Assembly (NCBI GenBank): GCA_016932075.1
Contig: JAFGDP010000126.1
Coordinates: 1 to 5,324 of the forward strand
Origin: Chitinispirillaceae bacterium
GTDB taxonomy: Bacteria; Fibrobacterota; Chitinivibrionia; Chitinivibrionales; Chitinispirillaceae
DNA length: 5,324 nt
Direction of reading: 5' to 3'
Shown here: positions 1-5,324 of the stretch, piece by piece
Position numbering within the stretch: the stretch's first letter is position 1
How the letters are laid out: each line of letters opens with the position of its first letter
Notes under the pieces: model-generated
Databases searched by the model: none
What the model saw: the letters and a program-made list of their open reading frames with translations, nothing else
Told to the model about the DNA's origin: nothing
Position numbers and translations under genes: made by a program

Positions 1-80
1 CTATCGTCAATTTTTTTACTACAATCCAACGATAAAAATAGGTCTGCAACCCCCTTATCTCATATTTTTAACCGGACACT
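1..80 (-). mobile_element. Possible end of an insertion sequence abutting the HD-GYP gene
   Basis: Read on the minus strand from about position 79, the HD-GYP gene runs into GTGTCCGGTTAAAAATA and then AT-rich, apparently non-coding sequence up to the window edge. All three minus-strand frames stop within about 20 bases of the junction, so this is not a simple frameshift. The block GTGTCCGGTTAA resembles terminal inverted repeats I associate with IS4-group elements carrying DUF4372-type transposases; that is from memory and not verified. The switch falls exactly where HD-GYP homology is lost. Only one end would be in the window, with no transposase and no matching inverted repeat, so the assignment is tentative. 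It could also be unrelated intergenic DNA after an old deletion. Confidence 0.35.
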
Positions 81-953
81 ACTGATGCGCCTTATAGCCT
101 CTTTGTGTCCGAGACTTGAACGGTACGGGCGGTCAGACGTCATCGCGTCAAAAGCGTCAGCGACATGCAGTATGCGGGCGCCGAGCGGAATCGCGTTTCC
201 TTTGAGACCGTGCGGATACCCGGAACCGTCATAATGCTCATGATGGTGTAAGATAAGCGAATACAACTCATTAAGAAACGGCACTTCTTTTACGATATTT
301 GCGCCGACCTCGCTGTGTTTTTTTACCACGCCGTCATATTCTTCAAAACTTAAAGCGCCCGGCTTGCTGAGGATGTTACCCGGGATGCTTATTTTTCCTA
401 TATCATGGAGCAGCGCCGCATCACGGATGACCTCGATATGCTTATGATCGCATTCTCTCATTTCACGGGCAAGATCCTCGGCCATCGCCATCACCTTTTC
501 GGAGTGACCGCGGGTATAATGATCTTTTGCGTCGACAGCCGCCGCAAGCGCCCTTATCGTCTTCATATAGTTCACTTTCATGCCATTGTACAGCTGCGCA
601 TTGGCAAAGGCAATGCGGATCTGGTTAACCATGCCTTTAATAAGCGCTTCGCTTCCGTCCCGTTCCGGGCACGTCGTCGATGCTCCTGCGAAAAATACCC
701 CGATCCTGCCCCCCTCTCCATCAACCGGCATATAGCGGCTGAAAACCAGGGGCATTTTGACCCTGCCGCCGGTTTTCGGCTGGCGCTTTAAAAGCTTGAG
801 ACCGACCTTGCGCGCGGTTATTTTGTTCGGCGTTTTCTCGTCATATTTCTCTATGGCTCCGCGGCATATTTCCCATACATCAATCTCGTCGATTGAGCCT
901 CGTCCCCAGTAGCAGAACTCGTAACGATGCTGATGCGCCAGCAGAAACCCCAC
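60..953 (-). CDS. GAF (partial) and HD-GYP domain phosphodiesterase fragment, C-terminally truncated
   Basis: This 297-residue reading frame encodes the back part of a cyclic di-GMP phosphodiesterase-type protein. Residues 1-122 look like a GAF sensor domain lacking its N-terminal helix; the in-frame codons before the GTG start still read VDV, as expected for GAF. Residues 130-290 form an HD-GYP domain: H150, the H183-D184 pair with GK, H213, the HHHE run at 236-239, DGSGYP at 242-247, and D266/D269 before the DRPYR block. By family knowledge these residues bind metal and hydrolyse cyclic di-GMP. After RRISS the expected GTQFDP region and final helix are absent, replaced by VRLKI and a stop, so the domain is cut short. 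The GTG start has no visible ribosome binding site and sits 6 bases past the stop of the REC fragment, in another frame. It is most likely the 3' piece of a broken REC-GAF-HD-GYP gene rather than an independent gene. Confidence 0.85.
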   Translation of the reverse strand: MGFLLAHQHRYEFCYWGRGSIDEIDVWEICRGAIEKYDEKTPNKITARKVGLKLLKRQPKTGGRVKMPLVFSRYMPVDGEGGRIGVFFAGASTTCPERDGSEALIKGMVNQIRIAFANAQLYNGMKVNYMKTIRALAAAVDAKDHYTRGHSEKVMAMAEDLAREMRECDHKHIEVIRDAALLHDIGKISIPGNILSKPGALSFEEYDGVVKKHSEVGANIVKEVPFLNELYSLILHHHEHYDGSGYPHGLKGNAIPLGARILHVADAFDAMTSDRPYRSSLGHKEAIRRISSVRLKI

Positions 954-958
954 GACAT

Positions 959-1267
959 CTACCGGACGATGACAGGGACGGTGCTCCAGTTCTTTTTAAT
1001 CTTTTCAAGAAAAGCCAGACCGTCCATCTCCGGCATACGAAGATCGGAAACCACGACGTCCGGTCTCACCTTGTCGAACATCTGTAATGCCGTCTTTCCG
1101 TCGGACGCGACGCTGGCATTAATCCCGTCCCGCAGGAGATACCTGCACATAACCGAGCACAGGACCTTGTCGTCATCCACGATCAGAACCTTACACTCCG
1201 TCATTCGATCCGCCATATTCATGCCGTGTTTTCTTATACCGATGCCCCTCAACCGGCAGGAAAACAT
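959..1267 (-). CDS. Truncated response regulator receiver (REC) domain
   Basis: This 102-residue protein begins a CheY-like receiver domain at about residue 26 (KVLIVDDD). The acidic cluster D31-D33 and phosphoacceptor D75 (in VVSDLRMPEMDG) are present, so the first half of the domain is intact. It ends after VPVIVR, in beta strand 4. The conserved Thr/Ser that should follow at once and the Lys of strand 5 (usually KP) are missing, so normal phosphotransfer signalling is not expected. The start at 1267 is chosen for its strong upstream GGGAGGG; it gives a 25-residue N-terminal extension. Internal ATGs at 1222, 1216 and 1204 are nearer the usual REC start but lack good ribosome binding sites. 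The GAF/HD-GYP piece follows directly in another frame, so this is probably the 5' part of one disrupted REC-GAF-HD-GYP gene. Confidence 0.8.
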   Translation of the reverse strand: MFSCRLRGIGIRKHGMNMADRMTECKVLIVDDDKVLCSVMCRYLLRDGINASVASDGKTALQMFDKVRPDVVVSDLRMPEMDGLAFLEKIKKNWSTVPVIVR

Positions 1268-1274
1268 CCGTTTT

Positions 1275-1281
1275 CCCTCCC
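1275..1281 (-). promoter_or_regulatory. Ribosome binding site of the REC gene
   Basis: The minus strand reads GGGAGGG, then 7 bases (AAAACGG), then ATG at 1267. This is a near-ideal Shine-Dalgarno sequence and spacing, and it decides for the upstream start over the internal ATGs. A small 5-bp stem-loop (GTCTC, five-base loop, GAGAC; 1283-1297) lies immediately 5' of it in the leader. Confidence 0.6.
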
Positions 1282-1329
1282 TGTCTCAAGGAGAGACTTC
1301 AGCCGGTGATAGCAGACAGACGAGATGGG

Positions 1330-1351
1330 AAAGGGGAAGGCTATCCCCTTT
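1330..1351 (-). repeat. Perfect 8-bp inverted repeat (stem-loop) in the leader of the REC gene
   Basis: AAAGGGGA (1330-1337) and TCCCCTTT (1344-1351) are perfect inverted repeats separated by 6 bases. On the minus strand the 3' side is followed by CCCATCTCG, with no T-run, so it is not a canonical intrinsic terminator for the barrel gene upstream. It lies 6 bases past a strong -10 box, so the transcript from that promoter would begin with or near this stem-loop. Possible roles are 5'-end stabilisation of the mRNA, a regulator site, or weak termination of upstream transcription; the sequence does not distinguish these. Confidence 0.55.
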
Positions 1352-1357
1352 GGAACA

Positions 1358-1387
1358 ATTATACCATTACCGCCATTTAAAAATCAC
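1358..1387 (-). promoter_or_regulatory. Extended -10 promoter for the REC/HD-GYP transcript
   Basis: On the minus strand a perfect TATAAT (1363-1358) is preceded by TGG, giving the extended -10 pattern TGnTATAAT. A weak -35 candidate, GTGATT (1387-1382, three of six consensus bases), lies 18 bases upstream. The -10 box begins just after the stop codon of the barrel gene, and the predicted start of transcription is near 1351. This would give the signalling gene its own transcript, with a leader of about 85 bases before the ATG at 1267. It is a consensus match only, assuming a sigma-70-type factor. Confidence 0.5.
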
Positions 1388-2407
1388 GCTTATTTTGTAG
1401 GTCGAGGCGAGGTGGTGGTCGAGATAGGCGAAATCAAAGCCGGCGCGATTACCGAAAAAATGCAATCCTCCTCCGAAGCTTTTCGTGCCATTATTCAAAT
1501 CTGCTCCGATCCTGAAGGAAAGAGTATTCATGATAGTGTACTCCATGCCTCCGCGCCCGCGAAATACCATGAGCGGATGTTCCGCGACTCTTTTCACCTC
1601 GGGCGCCTCCACACCGATTCCGCCATCCAATGCATCGGAGCCGTAGGCATTAATTCCCTCATTTGTCAATAGGTCGGGGGTCAGATACGTGACGCTTAAT
1701 CTTCCATAGATATATTCCATTTCCTTCTGCCAGCCGAGCCCTATCCGCGCATGCGGATATGCATACTCACGGTACTCGGAGCTCCAGCTGGTATAATGAG
1801 CCGTTAAGTTCTCGATAATCATTCCGGCCCCGGCGGTGCCCAACTCTTCTGCCGCGTAAAAAACATTCAGCCCGGCATCGGTGCCGATGCCATAACCGGT
1901 CCATCCTACCAGATCAAGACGTTCGGCGTTTATCGCAGCGCCGGCAGTTATCGTAATCCGTTCTCCGAAACGTATGATTTTCCGTCCATAGCTTATCCGG
2001 AAAAAAATGTCGCTGCCCGTCTTTGTCGGAATATTCGCCGGGATAATGGTATCATCATACATTTCGATGCCCGGCACCAGGTAATAACTGGCCGATACTC
2101 CAAGGCATGACACGCTGTCAAGAGGGCCTACATACGAAAACGCGCCCGTGCTGTAGGCGTTCTGAAAGTACCCGGCATACGCTACCGACAGCTCTTTCAT
2201 CGAGTCTCCCGGAAGGCTTGCCGGGCTGCTGAGCGGCGAAGCACTGCGTCGTATGACCATATCCGATCCCGCCATGGCAGCGGACCTCGGAAAAATGAAT
2301 ATCTCCCTGTTCGCGTCCGCGTAGTAATTCCCTTTGATCTCCCCGGCCGACAGCGAACCGAAGAGGCACACCGAAAGCATCATAGCATACCGCTTTTTTA
2401 AAAACAT
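1367..2407 (-). CDS. PorV/PorQ-like outer-membrane beta-barrel protein
   Basis: From the ATG at 2407 this is 346 residues with a signal peptide: basic KKR, then a hydrophobic run LSVCLFGSLSAG, with likely cleavage near residue 20. The mature start resembles the PorV/PorQ family: FPRSAAMAGS (39-48) followed by SSPASLPG (60-67) parallels the family's AAMGG...NPAGL pattern, then ELSVAY and SYVGPL. The rest is alternating strands rich in Tyr, Gly and Phe. The C-terminal part, with GGMEY (286-290), FGGGLHFFG and the final strand YKISVIFKW, also fits this barrel type. Such barrels sit in the outer membrane; the known PorV acts in type IX secretion, but family membership alone does not imply that here. 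The frame is open back to a GTG at 2497 that overlaps the upstream gene, and a GTG at 2413 preceded by AGGTGA is an alternative start. The signal peptide favours 2407 or 2413. It lies 79 bases after the exported protein gene. Confidence 0.7.
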   Translation of the reverse strand: MFLKKRYAMMLSVCLFGSLSAGEIKGNYYADANREIFIFPRSAAMAGSDMVIRRSASPLSSPASLPGDSMKELSVAYAGYFQNAYSTGAFSYVGPLDSVSCLGVSASYYLVPGIEMYDDTIIPANIPTKTGSDIFFRISYGRKIIRFGERITITAGAAINAERLDLVGWTGYGIGTDAGLNVFYAAEELGTAGAGMIIENLTAHYTSWSSEYREYAYPHARIGLGWQKEMEYIYGRLSVTYLTPDLLTNEGINAYGSDALDGGIGVEAPEVKRVAEHPLMVFRGRGGMEYTIMNTLSFRIGADLNNGTKSFGGGLHFFGNRAGFDFAYLDHHLASTYKISVIFKWR

Positions 2408-2486
2408 AACCACCCCGTTTTCACCTGATGATGCTCTATGGATTATTACGAGGACAAAAAGCAAATGTTGCCTGCCGCACGATTGT

Positions 2487-3362
2487 TCAATCTCCACTTC
2501 CCCGGTTATCCACCGTTATCTCCCCGCCCTTGCAGGTCACCCTGAAATCCGTTCCGGCAAACAGAGCGCCAATCTCCTGCGCCAGACTCCGTGAGCTTTC
2601 AAAAAGCTGGTGGCCGTTGGCATAGGGCACTGAAAGCCGACAGCGTAAACGTCCGCCGCGGTCTTCACAATTCCACTGCGGAACGCTCTTCTCGTTTCCG
2701 GTAAGAGTATTAAAGTGGGAAAAACAGGTCCTGTAGGACTTATTCACTGAAGCAAATCTTGCACGTACCTTCTGACGCAGGTATTCCGGAAAAGTGGAAT
2801 CTTTTTTTACGGCGCTTTCCGCAGGGACGGCGCATTCAGGCTTGCGCCAGGCGCTCCGCGGCTCAAGTGAACTCCACCCGTAGACCATGCGATCAAGAAA
2901 TGCCGTGCAATACCAGCGTGGTCCGGACCTGAAAACCCTGACCACCAGCGTCCCTTTGGGAATCGGCCGGTGACCGCCGTCCATGCTTGCGATGGTCAGT
3001 CCGCTGCCACGTATTTCTATGGTATCCTCAAATAATGCGACGCCGCTGAATGCTTTGATGCCCGATGCGTGCTGATTCCCCTCATACTTTCCATCCTCAT
3101 CCTTAAGCAGATAAAATGTCTCCCGCTGAAAAACGAACTTCAGCGCACGGGTGATCTGATCTCCGAGCAGTATGTCCTTTTCAATAATCCGGAACGGCGA
3201 ATAGGGCGCAAAAACGGCTTTTTCCTCATCGGTAACCGGTTGTTCGTAATGGTTGTAAATAGTGTATGCGCGAGGATCGGAAACAACAAAAAAATCAGCC
3301 GCCTCCTGCCCGGCCAAGGCATTTATTAGTAACGGCAGTATGCAGCATAATTTCAAACGCAT
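2487..3362 (-). CDS. Exported protein of unknown function with six mature cysteines
   Basis: I do not recognise a family with confidence. From the ATG at 3362 it is 291 residues, with a signal peptide (MRLKLCC, hydrophobic core, probable cleavage after NALA at 14-17), so it is likely periplasmic or surface-exposed. Residues 22-175 look beta-rich; the YGWSSLEP segment (161-168) is reminiscent of bacterial SH3-like folds, only a suggestion. Residues 190-291 hold a second part with LRQKVRARF and an EIGALFAGTDF stretch. The mature chain has six cysteines (152, 177, 213, 232, 241, 277), an even number compatible with disulfides in an oxidising compartment. The frame is open to an ATG at 3416, but that start would put a terminator-like hairpin inside the coding region and the signal peptide at residue 19, so 3362 is preferred although its ribosome binding site is weak. 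The barrel gene follows, suggesting a shared envelope role. Confidence 0.65.
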   Translation of the reverse strand: MRLKLCCILPLLINALAGQEAADFFVVSDPRAYTIYNHYEQPVTDEEKAVFAPYSPFRIIEKDILLGDQITRALKFVFQRETFYLLKDEDGKYEGNQHASGIKAFSGVALFEDTIEIRGSGLTIASMDGGHRPIPKGTLVVRVFRSGPRWYCTAFLDRMVYGWSSLEPRSAWRKPECAVPAESAVKKDSTFPEYLRQKVRARFASVNKSYRTCFSHFNTLTGNEKSVPQWNCEDRGGRLRCRLSVPYANGHQLFESSRSLAQEIGALFAGTDFRVTCKGGEITVDNRGSGD

Positions 3363-3384
3363 GGCAGCCGTCGGTATCCCGCGG

Positions 3385-3414
3385 AAAAGCCCCCCGCCGA
3401 TGCCTGCGGGGAGC
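3385..3414 (-). terminator. Intrinsic terminator or attenuator after the solute-binding protein gene
   Basis: On the minus strand GCTCCCCGC (3414-3406) pairs with GCGGGGGGC (3397-3389) over 9 bp with one G-U pair and an 8-base loop, followed directly by TTTT (3388-3385). It lies 15 bases after the stop codon of the solute-binding protein gene. The T-run is short, so termination may be partial. No clear promoter fits between it and the next gene at 3362, so read-through or attenuation is more likely than a complete stop. Confidence 0.55.
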
Positions 3415-3429
3415 ATTGATCGGGCGTTG

Positions 3430-5187
3430 CTACAACTTTCCCAGCAGACCTTTCTTTTTCGGTTTTTCGCGCCATCTTTCTATCGTTGATAACTGAGACG
3501 CCGCTCCGTACATATCAATGGTGCCGGCATCAAACTGCGTGCTCAGGTATGCAAGCGACGGCAGTGAAAACAGCCACGCGCCGAGAGCGAGTTTCTGTTC
3601 AAGCTGGTCAATGAGAATCGCACTCTGCTGCTTATCGCCTATCTCGCGTGAAGACATGAAAAGGTAGGTGTAATCGAGCAGCTGTTTGACCTCGGTGCGC
3701 CCGGGTATGTCTCTGGAGAGATCGAGCCTGAAAAAGTTCTTTTCTGCGGCAAGAGATTGCTCGCTGACAGATTCTCTGCCCTTGCCGTCGATAACGGTCT
3801 GGAGGTTGACGCGGTAGGAGCCGAAATCAGGTTCTCTGAGGAATACGTTGTACAGATCAAAAAGAAAATTGCTGCGGTAACCGGTAGACACCACCAGCAC
3901 GGCGTCGTAGGTGCCCTGGGAGATTTCAGCATTCGATACTGCGGTAACTTTTATCATGCCGCGGGAAATGGCCGGATCGTTCAATATTTCAATCAGCGCG
4001 GCAAGTTCCTCCCGGAAATCGAAGTTAAGGCATGTCTGGATCCTCACCGTGTCCGCCAGCACCGACATGTCGACCGCGCCCCTGTCCTGCGAAGGGATCA
4101 CGACCGAATCCTCAATATAATAGGAAGTGGTCGGAAACACGCTGTGGTTGAGGTAGTCTTCATAATTGTCTCCCGGGCCGCGGTAATCCGCGATGTGCCG
4201 CTGCTGCGGGGTGCCGATTTTGAAAAAACGATCCAGAACGGCCCTGTTGTTCACGAGGCTTCGCACGGCCCTCCGCTGTTCGAGAGAAAGTCTCTGCGTG
4301 TTGAAATACAGCGCAAAGAAGGCGGTGGCAATACTTGACTTATAAAAATAATCAGTGCTGTCACGCAGAATTGGGGAAACGGCGCCGAACGGCGTGGAAA
4401 GCAGCACGTTTATATTGCGGTTTTTCAGTTCAGTGGTATACGTGCTGTTATCAATGAACGGCTTCAGGGTGACATTGGTGACATTGGTGAGGCTGCCCGG
4501 CATTTTCTGCATATAAATAACGTCCTCATATTCGCCGCAGAGCATGTAAGGCCCTGTTCCCATGGTATACTGTGACGCCTCCATGGCGGAGTTTGCCGGA
4601 AGGACCTTGAACGAGAGTATCTCCTTGATGTCATCCTGGCTCCAGGTGCGGTCGCCCCTGAACTGGAACCGGATTTCGCCACTGCCGTCGGGGCCGCTGA
4701 AGCTGAAATCAGGGACCGCCTGCGACACAAGGATGTAATCAGGAGAAAGGCTCCCGAGCTTCTGTATCCGGCTGAGCGTGAACTGAAGGTCCTGCGCGGT
4801 GAAAACGATCTCCTGCCGGGGAGTGACGGCGATCTCTTTCTTTTCCATGGTCACCGTGAAACTCGCATGCCATTTGCGGTATGGCTTCAGCCGTATCGTC
4901 ACCACACTTTTATTATCAATACCCATGAGTTCGCCAAGACCGTTTTCATACACGACCCCGCTCGGGGTGGCCGTATAATTGAACAAACCGTCAAAAAGCA
5001 CTTCGTCAAGTTTGTCGGCGATTGGCACCGAACTCGGCACATGCGGATCGATCCGCGGCTTCTGGTGCGCGATGTACGGGATGATGATACGGTCGGCAAG
5101 GTCCTTCCTGAATACGAACCAGTAGATCGCTCCGGCGCCAATAAGGACGATCAACGCTATGACGATCCCCAAAACGGTCTTCTTCAT
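3430..5187 (-). CDS. Membrane-anchored ABC-type solute-binding protein, family 5 (oligopeptide/nickel type)
   Basis: This 585-residue protein starts with MKK and a hydrophobic segment (about 4-26) without a clear cleavage site or lipobox, so it is probably held in the inner membrane with its body outside. Family-5 hallmarks appear in order: LDEVLFDGLFNY (60-71), IRLKPYRKWH (98-107), the FTAQDLQFTLSRI helix (129-141), GTGPYML (210-216), FNTQ...RRAVRSLVNNRAVLDRF (295-321), YDAVLVV (427-433) and the late LFSLPSLAYLS segment (539-549). Length is close to DppA/OppA-type proteins plus the anchor, so it looks complete. These proteins capture peptides, nickel or other solutes for an ABC importer; the ligand cannot be read from the sequence. 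The motifs are divergent (KWHASF instead of the usual KWHDG), and no permease or ATPase gene adjoins it, so a non-transport role such as sensing is possible. AAGGAGG lies 5 bases before the ATG. A basic tail (EKPKKKG) ends the protein. Confidence 0.8.
   Translation of the reverse strand: MKKTVLGIVIALIVLIGAGAIYWFVFRKDLADRIIIPYIAHQKPRIDPHVPSSVPIADKLDEVLFDGLFNYTATPSGVVYENGLGELMGIDNKSVVTIRLKPYRKWHASFTVTMEKKEIAVTPRQEIVFTAQDLQFTLSRIQKLGSLSPDYILVSQAVPDFSFSGPDGSGEIRFQFRGDRTWSQDDIKEILSFKVLPANSAMEASQYTMGTGPYMLCGEYEDVIYMQKMPGSLTNVTNVTLKPFIDNSTYTTELKNRNINVLLSTPFGAVSPILRDSTDYFYKSSIATAFFALYFNTQRLSLEQRRAVRSLVNNRAVLDRFFKIGTPQQRHIADYRGPGDNYEDYLNHSVFPTTSYYIEDSVVIPSQDRGAVDMSVLADTVRIQTCLNFDFREELAALIEILNDPAISRGMIKVTAVSNAEISQGTYDAVLVVSTGYRSNFLFDLYNVFLREPDFGSYRVNLQTVIDGKGRESVSEQSLAAEKNFFRLDLSRDIPGRTEVKQLLDYTYLFMSSREIGDKQQSAILIDQLEQKLALGAWLFSLPSLAYLSTQFDAGTIDMYGAASQLSTIERWREKPKKKGLLGKL
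4468..4490 (-). repeat. In-frame 9-bp tandem repeat inside the solute-binding protein gene
   Basis: The unit GGTGACATT (plus strand) occurs twice in tandem (4468-4476 and 4477-4485), followed by a partial third copy, GGTGA. It encodes the TNVTNVT stretch near residues 234-240 of the solute-binding protein. Loss or gain of a unit would keep the frame, so it changes length by three residues at most. Confidence 0.6.
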
Positions 5188-5200
5188 CGCCTCCTCCTTG

Positions 5201-5324
5201 TCAGTTCTTTTTAATGATCGGTTTCTGAACCATGACGCTCACGGGGAGCACTTTAAGCGCATTGTAATTAAACACGATCTCAAGAAAATTCGCCTGGTCT
5301 TTGTTCATCTGCACCGGGGTGACC
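5201..5324 (-). CDS. C-terminal end of an unidentified protein (partial gene)
   Basis: One minus-strand frame is open from the window edge (first full codon at 5323) to a TGA at 5203-5201 and gives 40 residues, beginning VTPVQMNKDQANFLEIVF and ending MVQKPIIKKN. The other frames are interrupted. The composition, with an amphipathic LEIVFNYNAL stretch and a basic tail, looks like real protein, but I cannot name a family. The stop lies 13 bases before the ATG of the solute-binding protein gene, with that gene's ribosome binding site in the gap, so the two are almost certainly co-transcribed and possibly translationally coupled. The 5' part lies outside the window. Confidence 0.6.
   Translation of the reverse strand, partial: VTPVQMNKDQANFLEIVFNYNALKVLPVSVMVQKPIIKKN

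Noticed and set aside
11..60. Terminator downstream of the HD-GYP fragment
   Set aside because: The minus strand has GGTTGCAGACC followed by TATTTTT, but the stem is only 3 bp, too weak to call.
60..90. Simple frameshift at the end of the HD-GYP gene
   Set aside because: The two other frames stop within about 20 bases, and neither encodes the expected GTQFDP-type block, so the coding sequence is replaced rather than shifted.
1330..1351. Intrinsic terminator for the barrel gene
   Set aside because: The stem is perfect but only 8 bp, and no T-run follows it on the minus strand (CCCATCTCG). On the plus strand only three T's follow, and no plus-strand gene ends there.
927..1400. Plus-strand open frame of 157 codons across the REC gene and its leader
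   Set aside because: It is antisense to a recognisable receiver domain and a promoter region. The product has low-complexity Arg/Ser/Thr composition and no recognisable motif.
2481..2492. Near-palindrome GATTGTTCAATC as an operator
   Set aside because: It has 5-bp arms and overlaps the stop codon of the exported protein gene. There is no second copy or nearby promoter, so chance is the simplest explanation.
3757..4338. Plus-strand open frame of 193 codons
   Set aside because: It lies wholly inside the solute-binding protein gene on the opposite strand. Its translation is rich in Arg, His and Val as expected of a shadow frame, shows no domain, and has no convincing ribosome binding site.
1..5324. 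CRISPR array, tRNA or rRNA gene
   Set aside because: No regularly spaced repeats, cloverleaf-like segments or rRNA-like stretches were seen; nearly all the sequence is explained by minus-strand coding.

Overview
All supported genes in this window read from the minus strand, so transcription runs from the right end to the left. The proteins point to a diderm (Gram-negative-type) bacterium. One is a predicted outer-membrane beta-barrel resembling the PorV/PorQ family, two carry signal peptides or N-terminal anchors, and there is a damaged REC/GAF/HD-GYP signalling gene. PorV-like barrels are best known from the Fibrobacteres-Chlorobi-Bacteroidetes group and relatives, but the window has no rRNA or marker gene and does not fix the taxon.

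Right part (5324 to 3430): the last 40 codons of an unidentified gene end 13 bases before a 585-residue, membrane-anchored solute-binding protein of the oligopeptide/nickel type (SBP_bac_5). That gene has a strong ribosome binding site. The two genes look like one operon. No permease or ATPase gene is visible next to it.

Middle part (3414 to 1367): a GC-rich hairpin followed by four T's lies just after the solute-binding gene and resembles an intrinsic terminator or attenuator. Beyond it are two envelope genes: an exported 291-residue protein of unknown family with six cysteines in its mature part, and the PorV-like barrel of about 346 residues. Their proximity suggests a common envelope role, but no function can be assigned to the set.

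Left part (1387 to 1): an extended -10 promoter begins right at the stop codon of the barrel gene and probably drives a separate leftward transcript that starts with a perfect 8-bp stem-loop. This transcript encodes the remains of a response regulator of REC-GAF-HD-GYP architecture, the type that degrades cyclic di-GMP. The gene is broken twice. An out-of-frame deletion joins the middle of the REC domain to the inside of the GAF domain (around 955-968). The end of the HD-GYP domain is lost where the sequence switches to something resembling the terminal repeat of an insertion sequence (about position 80 and below). The HD-GYP catalytic residues are intact, but the gene as a whole looks like a decaying pseudogene.

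No tRNA, rRNA, CRISPR array or complete mobile element was seen. No stretch longer than 300 bases lacks a gene. I found no convincing undescribed system; the most informative signals are the double lesion in the signalling gene and the small envelope gene cluster.
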